A DNA stretch of 64,000 bases from Amphirosellinia nigrospora. Taxonomy: Eukaryota; Ascomycota; Sordariomycetes; Xylariales; Xylariaceae. A program made the translations under genes and the position numbers. The notes under the pieces were generated by a model, which was not told the DNA's origin, did not search any database, and was given only the letters and a program-made list of their open reading frames with translations. Location of the stretch: the NCBI GenBank assembly GCA_004123355.1, contig SCHM01000002.1, positions 9,769,569-9,833,568 of the forward strand, read 5' to 3'. Position 1 is the first letter of the stretch; each line of letters opens with the position of its first letter. Of this stretch, positions 46,600 to 58,406 are shown one piece after another.

Positions 46600-49500
46600 A
46601 TTAAAAGTTTTATTATAATCTTTATATTTTATCGAAAAATAAAACTATAAAAATACGTACTAAAAATTATTATTATATTTATATTAACTACTATAATTTT
46701 AATTTGTTAGAAAACTTTTTACTATAAGAATAAAACTTTATAGCGTTTATAATTTTAAAAAATTTCTAAAAGTATTTATAATTAAAAAAAACGCGATTTT
46801 TTAGCTTATAAAACTAAACGTACTAAATATATTTAACTTTTTTATATTTACGAATATCGATTTAACAATTATTATACCGATAAATTTAACAGCAAACGGA
46901 CGAACTTTATATATTAATATTTAATAATATATAATATTGTTTTAAAATAATATAATATTTACCGAAACAAAATTGCTAAACTTTTTAAATAAATATAAAA
47001 AATAATAAATTCGAACTATAAATTAACTTATATAAAAACTTATTAAATTTTAATTAATAATATAATAATTTAAAAAAGCTTAATAAAATAACAAGCTAAA
47101 TTTTTAAATATAAATATTATAACGAATATAAAACGTTTATTAGTTTTAAAGTAAAAAACTTATTAAAAACTTTGCTAAATAAACTAATAAATAATTAAAT
47201 AAAATTATTAAAATAAATATTAAAAAATTAAATATTGCTAAATTATTTAAGCTTATAATTAACTTAAAAAAAGTTTTATAATATTAATCTATTTTAAGCT
47301 ATATTATTAAAAAAATTTATAATAATAAAATTTTAAATAATACTTTAAATTATTAAATAATAGCTATTAAGCTTTAGTATAAAACTTTTATATTAATATA
47401 ATATAAATATTTATAAAATTAAAAAAAAAGCTTTTATTATTATATAAATAATAAAAAAAAATATAAAAATTATTTAGTTTATTTTAATAAAAATTAATTT
47501 AAACGGATTTATTAAAAACAAAAAATATATTTTTAAATAGCTTAAAACTAACTAAATAACTAACATAATAAGTTTAAAAAAAACTTTTTAAGTATTTTTA
47601 TAAAACGTTTAAAATAAATACGCGAACTAAAGCTAAAAAAAAAAACCTTAATATAATAAATTATATAATTTATTATAAAAATATTTAATTATAAGCTATT
47701 AGTTTATTTTTTTAAAGCTTTATTTTAAAAACTTTAAAACTAGTATTTATTTTAAATATATTGTTTATATATAAATAATTATTAAAAATAGCGTTAAAAA
47801 AATAATAGAACGTACTAAAAATTAGCAAAAAAAAACCATATTAAATTTAACATTAATTTATAAGTTAATATAAAAATTAATTTATACCGCTAATAATATA
47901 TATTACGAGCTTTTTTATAATTAATAAAAAGCTCGTTAAATTATATATATATAATTACGCTATAATAAACTTTAAGTTTAATATATATATTTTTAATTAA
48001 ATAGGTTATTTTTTAAACTTTAAAAATATTAACTTAAAAAATATAATATTAGCTAGCAATAACGCAATTAAAATATATAGCTATAAAAAAATTAATATTA
48101 AATATAAAGATTAAAAAAACTTATAGTTTATAAGTTTATAATATAGTTTTTGTTTTAATATAGCTATTAATTTTATTTATTATAAGTTTTTAATTATAAA
48201 ATATTTATTAAAAAAATAAACTTAATTTAAATTTTTTAAAATACTAATAAAAAAAGCTTTTATATTTATTAACCTAAATATATAAATAATTTATTATAAA
48301 ATATTTTTTAATACGCTTAATAAAATACGTTTTTTATATTTAAAAAAACTTTTTAAACTTTTATATAAAACGTTTTTAATTATAAGCTATATATATAAAT
48401 AGTATTAACGCTTAAAATATATAAGTTTTAAACTATTAAAATAATTATTAATATATACTAAAAAAATAAAATTATTTTTTAAAAAATAATAAAATTAAAA
48501 CTATAAAGTATATTAATTATAGTTTTATAAAAGTTTATTAAAAAATATAAAAAGCTCGATTTAAAGTTTTTAAAGTTATATTTAGCTAATAATCGATTTT
48601 TATAAATTTAATAACTTTAATATAAAAAATAATCGCTTATAAAAAATAATATTAATTATTAATAAATATTTAAAATATATATAAACTATTACGCTAATAA
48701 TAACGCGCTAATATTATATAATAGCTTTTAAAAACTATATATACTATATTTAGCTTTATTATAAAATAATATAATTATAATAAAATATAATAGCGAGCTA
48801 ATAAATATTATAAATAAAACTATTTAATTAATAAAACTTATATAAAATATTTATAGTATTAAATTCGCGATTTTTTTATTATATATTAAAATTTTAATAA
48901 AAAATAAAATAAATTAAAGCTATTATTAAATAATAAACAAGCTTAATAAAAATAAATATAAGTTTTTATTTTTTTATAGCTTAAAATAGTTTATATATAA
49001 TATATTTATATAATTAAATTTTTGCTATATTAATAGCTAAAAAGCTTTTTATAAAAAGTTTTATTTATATTTTAATAATTTATAAAGCTATATAAGCTTT
49101 AAATAAACTTTGAATATTTTATACTTAATAGTATATAAATATATAGTTTTGTTATAATTATTATTATAAAACGCAAAAAAAAAGTATAAAAAGTTTAATT
49201 TTAAACTTAAATAAATATTTAATAGGATATTAGTTTTTTAATATTTATTAAATTTAATTATTACGCGAAAATAAAATAATTATTATAAAAAATATTATTT
49301 TTAACGAAAACGAGTTTTTTAATAGTAATAAAAATAAGTTTAAAAAATTTTTTAAAAATAAGCTAAAAAATTATAAAAAACTTATTAACTAAATTAATTA
49401 TTAAAATATAGCTAAAATAATAACTAACGTTTTTTATAAATAAAAAAATAATAAATTAAAAATTTATTATTAAAAAATTTATTAAACTATTAAATTAAAC

Positions 49501-49910
49501 GAATAAAAAGTTAATTTAAGCAATAATAAGTTTATAAAAAATAACTTAAAAAATTATACGCTAAAAGATTATTTATATATTAATTTAGAATTTTTTTTTA
49601 GTATATTTATATTAAAATTATTAAAAGCTATATTATTTAGCTTAGCTATAATATAATTAAAACTTATTAATTTAAATATAAGCTATAATTAATTTAGCTA
49701 TTTATATTAAAATTAAAATAAGCTTATATTTTTAAATTAATTTATTAAATTATAAGCTATATATTTTAATATTTGATTATATAGGTTATTTATTATAAAT
49801 AAAAAAATATTAAAGCATAAAAAGCTAAATTGCTAAAAAGTTCTTTTAAATATTATAATATTTAAATTTAAATATTAAATATAAAAAAAACAATATTAAC
49901 TTATAAAAAA

Positions 49911-50175
49911 ATACTTTTATAAAAGCTTACGATTTATTATTTATAATTATAAATATTAAATATTAATAAAAGCTTTAACGAAAAAAAAAATACTTTTATA
50001 AAAGCTTATTATTTATTATTTATCGATTATAAATATTAAATATTAATAAAAGCTTTAAAAAAAAAAAAAAAATACTTTTATAAAAGCTTATTATTTATTA
50101 TTTATTTAATTATAAGTATTAAATATTAATAAAAGCTTTAAACGAAATAAAAAAAAATTTTTATAAAAGTTTACG
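49911..50175. repeat. tandem repeat, about 80-bp unit, three copies plus a part
   Basis: Copies begin with ATACTTTTATAAAAGCTTA at 49911, 49990 and 50072 (spacing 79 and 82 bases); a shortened fourth starts near 50155. Each copy carries a 12-base palindrome, CTTTTATAAAAG, and ends AATATTAATAAAAGCTTT followed by an A run. It lies inside the retrotransposon's interior. Confidence 0.75.
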
Positions 50176-52038
50176 AACTAAATAAAAAAAAGTTTTTAAG
50201 CTAGTAATAAATTATTTTAAAGCTTATTTATAAAAATTATTATTTTAAAAAAATATATATATTATTAAAATTTTTTATTTTTAAAATAGTATAAAAAGCT
50301 CGATTTGTATTTATTAAAAATTATTTTAAGCAAGCAAAATATATTTATTTATAAAGCTATTAAAAATAAAAACTTAAAAAAAATATTAAAAGTTTAATTT
50401 TAAATAAACTAATTTTTAATTATATATAATATATATATATAAATTTAATAAATATAAATATATAATAAATATAAATTAGCTAATAATATATAAAATTAAA
50501 AACTAAGCTATAATAAAAAAGATATTTATATAAATATTTTAGTAAAAAATCGTTTAAAATTTTAATAATAATTACTGTTAAATTTAATTTCGAATTTAAA
50601 CAATATAATATTATAAATTTTTATTAACGTAAAACTTATTAAAAAAGTTTATATATATATATTTTTTAGCTATAAAAAAATAAATATTATAGTTAAACTA
50701 TTATAAGCTTTTTATAGCTTATAAAATTTTTTTATATAATAAAAAAAGCTTTCGAATTATTAAACGAAATTAGTTTTAAATTAATATTTTATAAACTTTG
50801 CTATTTTTTAAAAATAAAATATTTTCGTTTTATTAATAATATAATAATTATATATACTTTTAAAAGCTTTAAATTAATTAATAATAATTATTATATTAAA
50901 ATCCTAATATAAATTAACTAAAAAAAACTTATAATAGTTTTTAAAAATAAAAATAATCTAAAATAAAAAAATAACTACTATAATTATTTTAAGCTTTTTA
51001 TATCGAAAAAATATTAAGCTTTAAAATATAAACATTATAATATATATTATTACTTAATAAAAGCAAGTAAGCTATTTTTATATAAAAAAATAGTTTTATT
51101 TTTAAATATATAATATAAAAAAAATAGTTTAATTTTATATATAGCTATTATTATATACTTAAATATAACGTTTGTTATTTTTAAGCTATTATAGTTTAAC
51201 TATAATTTTTTTTTAAATATTATAAACTATAAATAAATATTTTTATATTTATATATTATATAGTATATATATAATTTATAATAAAAAAACTTTATATAAT
51301 TAATAATATATTATTTGCTAATAATATTATTAATAAAAAAGCTTTTAAGCTTATATTATAAAGCTTTTTAATAATTATAAGCTAAAAAACTAATAAATAA
51401 AATATAATTATAACGTTTATTATAAAAGCGAATTATTAGCGCTAGCTTAAGCTGCTAAAAAAGCTATATATATTAATATTATTATTAAGCTTAATATAAC
51501 TTTATATTTATAATATATTTAAATTTAATATAATAATTAATAAACTATAAGTTAATTATTAAAAAATTAGCTTTTTTATATATTAACTATAATATTAATA
51601 TTTATAACTATTAATTATATTAAAAATTAAAAATAAAACTTTAATAATATATATACGCTTATTAATAAAATAATCGTTAATAGTTTATTAAAGCTTTATT
51701 TATTTAATAATAAATAATATTTTTAATAACTAAAGCTAGCTAAGCTATTTATTAAGCTAATATTAATAAGCTAATTATTTACGTTAAAAAAATTAAAACT
51801 AACTAATAAACGGAAAATTAGCCGAATAAACTATTAATTAATTATATTTTACTTTTTATTTATTAAATATTAAAATTTATATTATAAACGTTTATAATAA
51901 ATAAAAAAATTAATTAATTTTTATTTAAAGCTTTAAAAACTATCGTATATAATTTAAAAAAAAAAAAAAAAAAAAAATAACTGCTTAAAAAGCTTGCGAT
52001 TTCGCTACTTAAATAGCCGAGCTTAATTTTAACCGGCT

Positions 52039-52040
<2 letters not shown>

Positions 52041-52084
<44 letters not shown>
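52041..52084. repeat. 44-base T run, with an A run 60 bases upstream
   Basis: An unbroken run of T at 52041-52084 follows an A run of about 21 bases (51958-51978). The 60 bases between are less AT rich than the surrounding element. Such runs may mark an old poly(A)-type junction of a nested insertion or simply RIP-driven collapse of a purine/pyrimidine tract; the length itself may be an assembly estimate. Confidence 0.6.
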
Positions 52085-52088
<4 letters not shown>

Positions 52089-53357
52089 CTCCAAAAGCTT
52101 TAACAAAATACGTACTATAATATATAAAGCAGAAGCTAGCATATAAGCTTAACGGAAAAACGTACGGCAAAAATAACAATAATAATAATAGCACGCTCGA
52201 TTAAAATATCGTATAAAGTATAAAAGCTTGTTTAATATTTTTAAACTAATTATTATTAAATAAGCTATTAATTACTAAAATAAAAAATTATAGCTTTTAT
52301 AAATATATTTAAAATATATTTAATAAATATTTTGCTATTATTATATATTAAAATAATTTATAAAACGCTTTTAATATATTAAAATATAAAGTTTCGTAGC
52401 GAACTAATAAATATTCCGGCCGAAAATAAAAAATAACGTAATAATAATTTATATTATTTTTATAACTATATAAATAATAAGCCGGGCTAATAATAATAAA
52501 AAAAACAGCTATAATAATAATAGCAATAATAGCAAACGAACGCTTTAATAAAGCTAAAATAAAAACTAACGTTATTTAAATTATTTAGCTAAATTAATAA
52601 AAATACAAATTAACGTTAAGCTAACAACTTTAAAAATAATAATTATAGCAATAATAACTAAAGCTTAACGAGCTAACGTATAAAAAACAAATAATAATAA
52701 AGCTTTATAAGCGCTATATGCTTAATATAACTTAAATTAGCCAGCTAAAACAAAAAAGCGGCGGAAGTAGCGAACAGGAATATTTTTTTTACTTAAAAAT
52801 AAAATAAAAATAAAATAAGCTATTTAATAATAAATTATACAAATATATAAATAATATTTATAAAAAAAATAATATAATATAAGTTTTTATTATATATTTA
52901 ATAACTAAATATATATAATACTAAGCTTAATAATTATTAATATTGTATATATTATTAAAAGCAACTTAAATATATACTAAAAGCTTATAATTATTTAATT
53001 AAACTATATATAAATTAATATTAATTTCGGCTATCGTTTAAAAAATGCATATATGCAGGTACGTATAACTATTTATTTATAAATTTTAAAACTATAATAG
53101 CTAAAAAACAAAAAAAAAAAAAAAAAAAAAGCCTAATATTTATATAAATAGATTAATTATTTAACTTATATATTATTTATACTTATTTAATTATATAGTA
53201 ATAACTAGCTTTATAATATTTATATTAAATATAAGTTATAAAGTATTTATTTATATAGTACGTTAATAAACAATCTATTTATATATTTTATATAAATTAT
53301 ACGCTTGCTAACTAAAACCTAAAAAAGGTAATTAAATCTGCTTTCTTTAAAAAAATA

Positions 53358-53553
53358 TATTAGATTATATACTAACTAATAATCTATTTATATTACTAAA
53401 TAAATTACCCGGTTATTATTTATATATATAGCAGTGCGCTAGGGCTTAATAGTAGCTAGTGCTCCTATTAAATACCTTATACTAAAAATACCTTAATTAA
53501 GCTTGGCAGCGATACATAGATAGATTAATATACACACATCATTAAATCTAATA
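53358..53553. repeat. right LTR
   Basis: About 196 bp, directly repeated relative to 46399-46599. Shared blocks include ATATATATAGCAGTGCGC, TAGTAGCTAGTGCTCC and AATAGATTACCCGGTT-like text. It is followed directly by the ATAAC target duplication. Confidence 0.88.
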
Positions 53554-53800
53554 ATAACCTACCACCTATAAAAACCCAAGTGGGTGCTATGGGTAAAAAA
53601 ACCATGGGTATTAAAAACCTATAAAACTAACATTGTTTAAAAAGAATATAAAGCAAAAGAACATCATTTTTAGATCTTAGATTAGTATAAAAGATTAGTA
53701 TATTTTTTTTGCTGCTAAATTTTGTATGCGTGGGTTTTTTCCGTGGGTATTACCCATTCAAAAACCCATGGGTTTTTTTGGTACCCATTTCCGAACCCTA

Positions 53801-56800
53801 CTTCAGTTAGTTTCAATTTGGTACAGTGGGGGATCAATGGTGTTAAATCATAGCATCCATAGTTGATTAAGTGATTAGCTATAAGGGTGTTGAATCAAAC
53901 CTTGCTAGCAAGCGAATGTCACATTCAATATCCTGCAAGTCAAGACATATTGTACTTGTAGGAATAGTTAAAACCGGGACAACAGATTCTTGGAGCTACG
54001 GACGAATGAGGCTAGTCTGCCTGCCTATAATGTTATATGTCGAGCTTATAATTAGTACCAAAGAAATCTCGCGCTTTGATTAGTATACATCCAGCTGTTC
54101 CGGGAAGTTGGCCAGAGTGTGATGGATTAATATGCCTCATCTTAGGTATTGTGAACAACATTGCCGACCAGTGGGCTCTACCCGTATAATAATACGTTAC
54201 ATAGGTATGAGGTATGTTTTCATGATGTACATATATTTTGGCTGATAGTATAGTGTAGCACCAGAAGTTTTAGTGAAATCGCCGATTACTTGGAAGCCGG
54301 AGGGCAAATGGTCCGTCAACAAAAAACCTAGTAGAAGGATCTGGCATAGTGTTGTGGCACCTTGCAACACAAAAGTTCGATAGGTCGTCTAATCCGCCAT
54401 AGGCTTATCTCGTCTATACAGTACAGTAAGTATGTGTCGGTGTTGAGGTTTCTTCCGAACCGATTACCTCGGATATATAATTGCCTCGTCCTACTAAAAT
54501 AGCTTGATAATACGGATGGGACTTTTACAACGATTTTAAGCTAGTATATACAACCACATCTCCTGTAATACCAATAATCGCTGAGCTACAAATCACATTG
54601 ATGACGAGGTGTCAGTAGTATAAGTACATTAGGTCTAGAGGAGCGATAAGCTTCTTCGAAAATGAGCCCATTACGTCGGCCGTGTAACGGTCTATGAGGG
54701 AAAAGGTAGGTAACTCTTTGGCCAGCGCAAAATAGCATAAATCACTTCTTTAAGTGTATGCTTACTACTCCATAGAGTTAGTAGGGGCGGCAACTATCTT
54801 GCCCTGATAGCGGTAGTAGAGACATCATCTCGGCACATTGGAACATTTCAGTTTCTATATATATCCCCCCTATTCAATTGCCTACCTTATATAAGACAAA
54901 GGCCCAGTAGATTTCTATTGCCATAGTTTGTGAAATTTACGATGAGAGGAGAAGGAACCCCTTGTTGCCGGTATGTAAAAGCGAGCCAAGAGACAGAACA
55001 CTTCACCGAACCCAATTAGTCAACGTGTATAGCCCATCGGTCGAATGTCCAAGATGAGTAGATGGCAACTAGGATGGTTGTTGCTTCAGTTTTCTTTTTC
55101 CCATCCTTCTGTTTCGGGATTCGAGTGTGTTGTTTCAGCTGTCACACTTGATCTACGATCTTTGACCCAAGATTGGCACTAGTGCGCGGTGATAAGTACA
55201 GTAGTTCGAGGAGTGTCTGACACGCACATACTTGCCGATTGTTGGTTGGATTATCTGCTATAATAGCCATAGAATAACAACATATGAATTCTGGATGCTA
55301 GCGTACCGAGGAAGTTGCGGGAGGCAGTGTAGATGGGTCGCAAATCAGTTTAGTTAGCCGGCCATGTATTTAGTATATGTGGTACGCCGTAGCACACAGG
55401 TCGCCGAAATGCCCTCATTGTCAGCCTCACCAATTGGGCGGGCACCAGGGAGGGGATAGTTAAGGGTACGCCTTCCCTTATGAGCAAACGGTAACGCCGG
55501 CCTTTTTACCCTTCACCTAGCCCTATCACGAGACGCCTCGGAAATGCATGAAATGGGAGGGAAGCGAAAGCCACTCCCACGCGCAACTTGTGGAATGTAG
55601 TACACTACCTACGAGTGGGCATCAAGTAACTATGGTATGGGACTCCGAAACAGAAAAGGGGGGGAGTGGAGGCCAAGGCTATCGCACGCCACAAGCTGTA
55701 AGAAGCTTGCTGACATGTTGTACTGGAGACCTACATGGCATGTAACCCCGTCCTTTTACGGAGTTGCCTGCCGCCATTGTCGGCAGTATGGTTGGTTGTG
55801 CTGGGAACATTTTCAACAATCAGTACGGGATACCTTGCAGGCTAGGGATGAGAAGCCCAACAAGGGTGAGAATGCGTTGTAATCTCGATAAAACCGACGT
55901 ATCTTTTTTCTCCAGGTAGAATATACAGGAGACCAGAGATTGAAGGGCCTATCAGAGACATACGACGACTGAGTCGGCGCTAAACACGGGAGACGGGCTG
56001 CATGACCTTCATAGCGAACGCCTCTTACACAATTGGTACCGACCGGTGAGACTCGAGGATTCCAGGCCTCGGATGTGTCCGAGAGAAACAAGAAACAACT
56101 TGTCTAGGATATCGGTCGACGGAAATGCGTCAGTGAGAAAGAGAGAGAGAGAGAGGGAGGGAAGATGGAAATGGAGCCAAAAAGCAAGGGTGGTACCCGG
56201 TCCTCTGATAGGTATTTTGCGCGATCTATTCACACGCCTGCTTACAGTACATAAAACGGAGGAAAGGAAGGAAAAGGAAATAGCTCCCTTAGATTGTCAC
56301 ATTTTCCCACTGAGACGTAGAACATAATACAGTGCGGCTGAGTATCAGCTCGCCCGTTCTGCGGCTTGGAGCCGATAGGGCAAAACCTTAGATCGTTTGG
56401 ATAAATAGCCTGTTGTTTACGTTTTGTACATTAGGTAGCACTATATTATACTCCAAGTATTATTCTGTGACCAATAAACACATATGCTAGAGCGAATTTC
56501 TCACGCGCGATTCAATGAAACAATATTATTCACCAATAAGTCTTCTGTGATGGCTTGTAATTAAGTGTTCAGGCTATGCTAATACCCTTTCTTATGTTTG
56601 AATACACAGCACCATACAACACGCTTGTTTATTGATTAGTGTAATTGATCTTTTCATGCCGGCCTAACGGTACAGCTTATCCGTAAACCATGAATCCACA
56701 CTGCTGCTACAAACCCTACGTATCTAGGTTCACGTAGAAGGCTACAAAGAGAGATAGCCTATCCAGTACAACCAACCATACTATATCTACGCAAAGGTCC

Positions 56801-57402
56801 ACACTGGCGTTCTGTTTCAATTGGCATAATTAACATAGTTAGTAGAATGACACTGAGAAGAATCATGCTCATATGCACTTGTTATCTGCAACCGGAGATT
56901 CGACACTCCAGATTTGTAATTCTTTCAAATATGGTCGCGCAATAAATAAACAGACGCAATATAAACCCTCAAAACCCTGTTGACCGAAAGACCAGTTGTT
57001 GCAACTATGTCTTTTCGCCCGCCATTTCCCGAAATTCGTAAGGATACAACTTATAATCCTACATCTATAATGCCAGACTTGGTAAACCCAACCTGGGCCC
57101 TATATCAAACAACCAGACAAATGAGAATCTAAGGCAGCCCGTTAAATGCTCAGCCAGACCTGAAGAACGCCCCAACCATCACATATAAATATGGTCCCTG
57201 TATTAACCCGATAATCGCTGCCGTTTTGATATCCTTCCGAATCAATCATGATTGGGGTTTGCTCGAAATGCCCATTTCCAGTTTTGTTGGGTGATAAGAA
57301 ACGTCGCTCTGATCATGCTGATGTGCTCGACGCTTACGTGGTCACACGATATGATCAACGATAACCAAATCTGTAACCGTTCGGAAAGCTCTGGTGTAGA
57401 AT
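53801..57402. other. intergenic, no gene supported
   Basis: 3.6 kb between the transposon and flbC. Open frames are under 95 codons with no motif. Normal base composition returns by about 53820. A GA run lies near 56138-56160. Confidence 0.45.
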
Positions 57403-58406
57403 TTAAACCGGCTCATCCTTTATTCCGCCTGAACCTGATGGCCCATCCGGATCCCTTTTCGGGTCCGCCTCTGGTGAACCTCCATTTCCGCTTTGCGGTG
57501 ACGACTTTCCATTATTGCCACATCCCTTCACTAGCCGATGACGCTGCCTTTTATTAGCAATGATCAGGACATAGGATAAACGTCAACTTACCTTCAGAGC
57601 GTCTCTACGAGAAAATGCCTTTTCACAAAACTCACAGGGTATGGCTTGACGGCAAGATGTATCCGCTTATGTCTTTTCAAATCGTGATTTCTATTGAACG
57701 ACTGGGGACATAGGTCACACCTAAATGGACGCTCTTGTTGCGAGTTTGGAGCCCGGAGTACATGCCATGGTGAGGGATCGCATGACCCGTGTGGTGGTAA
57801 GGGCTTATAGGATTGGCACCGCCCATCAGGTGTATTGGGCCTCCTGGATTGCTCATATTGGAGAGAACCATGGACCCATGCCGGAGACGGGTGCGGAATA
57901 ATTATAATGCCGGCTTCCGTATGGTGGGGGCGCCCCCATAGGAGCATGATGTTGTGAGCTCAGGGAGCGAATCGGTAATGTTGGGCCCCCTGTTGTGGTT
58001 GGGGATAGCTGCGTAGAGGAGTGGTGTGGAGGAGGGTATGTCGGATAGGGGGTCTGGTGGGCGTGGATGATGGCGTTGTATAATAGCCGGGTGTTGGTGG
58101 TGCTCTAGAATAGTTTTCTGATGGCGAGGTTAATGAAGGCTTGGAGGGCTGCGAGGTTTGAGAACTGAGAATGGCGTGTTGTAAATGTTGTGGGTGCGAA
58201 GGCTGAGAGGAGAAGCTCGAGTGGTTGGCGGTGCTCCCAGTCATGGACATTGGGAACTGATGGTTGACACTATCGTACGGAGGCGCTAGACCATCGGTAG
58301 TCGCTGGTGACTGGGAGCTCCTAGAACTGTAGCCTGGATGGCCAGTTCCTCCTGGTGCGCCTGGTGCGCTCGGAGAGTATAGATGGCGGCCGTAGTTGGA
58401 TGACAT
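57403..58406 (-). CDS. flbC: FlbC-type C2H2 zinc-finger regulator of conidiation
   Basis: DNA-binding regulator of asexual development, upstream of brlA-like genes in Aspergillus. Start at ATG 58406: MSSNYGRHLYSPSAPGAPGG, then SSRSSQSPATTDGLAPPYDS, a Ser/Pro/Gln-rich N-terminus like that of FlbC from other species. The two C2H2 fingers read ERPFRCDLCPQSFNRNHDLK, RHKRIHLAVKPYP and CEFCEKAFSRRDALK, continued in exon 2 as RHRLVKGCG. Intron 57544-57591 (GTAAGT..GGCAG, phase 0). Exon 2 (57403-57543) ends GGIKDEPV. About 319 aa. Four frame shifts separate these blocks: the G run 58048-58052, near 57873, CCC 57752-57754 and GGG 57637-57639. One lost G or C at each restores the family text, so I treat the gene as intact in life. 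Confidence 0.92.

Larger units (their letters stand above)
46399..53553. mobile_element. LTR retrotransposon fossil, RIP-saturated, superfamily not readable
   Basis: A 7.16-kb element bounded by two direct long terminal repeats and a perfect 5-bp target duplication, ATAAC (46394-46398 and 53554-53558). Base composition inside is extremely AT rich (by eye above 80%), and no reading frame of useful length exists on either strand, the hallmark of heavy repeat-induced point mutation. It is thoroughly broken, with far more breaks than can be counted. Orientation and Copia versus Gypsy type cannot be told because primer site, protease, polymerase and integrase are unreadable. It sits inside the hAT-like element, so it is the younger insertion of the two, yet old enough for RIP to have acted fully. 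Confidence 0.88.
46365..53800. mobile_element. small hAT-like nonautonomous DNA transposon (about 280 bp), split by an LTR element
   Basis: The left end 46365 reads TAGGGTTTGGACTTTTTACC. The right end, read inward on the other strand from 53800, is TAGGGTTCGGAAATGGGTAC. These are imperfect terminal inverted repeats. The 8 bases outside each end are CTTTAGTT (46357-46364) and CTTCAGTT (53801-53808), a near-perfect 8-bp target duplication, as in the hAT superfamily. Its own sequence is only 46365-46398 plus 53559-53800. The right part is full of TGGGTA/TACCCA words on both strands (53567-53620 and 53725-53790), like hAT subterminal repeats. It has no coding capacity, so it would be a MITE moved by a transposase elsewhere. 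Everything between is the retrotransposon inserted into it. Confidence 0.75.

Noticed and set aside
52009-52194. Open frame containing a poly-lysine run
   Set aside because: Created by the 44-base T run read on the minus strand inside the retrotransposon fossil.
46399-53553. AT-rich block as mitochondrial DNA insertion or centromere core
   Set aside because: Paired LTRs and exact 5-bp target duplications define a transposon; no mitochondrial gene text is readable and the block ends sharply at the element ends.
7729-58406. Programmed ribosomal frameshifting as a shared mechanism for the broken genes
   Set aside because: The sites share no slippery heptamer or downstream structure, several lie 25 codons apart in one short gene, and the only common feature is a short G/C run with missing bases, which fits a sequencing artefact better.
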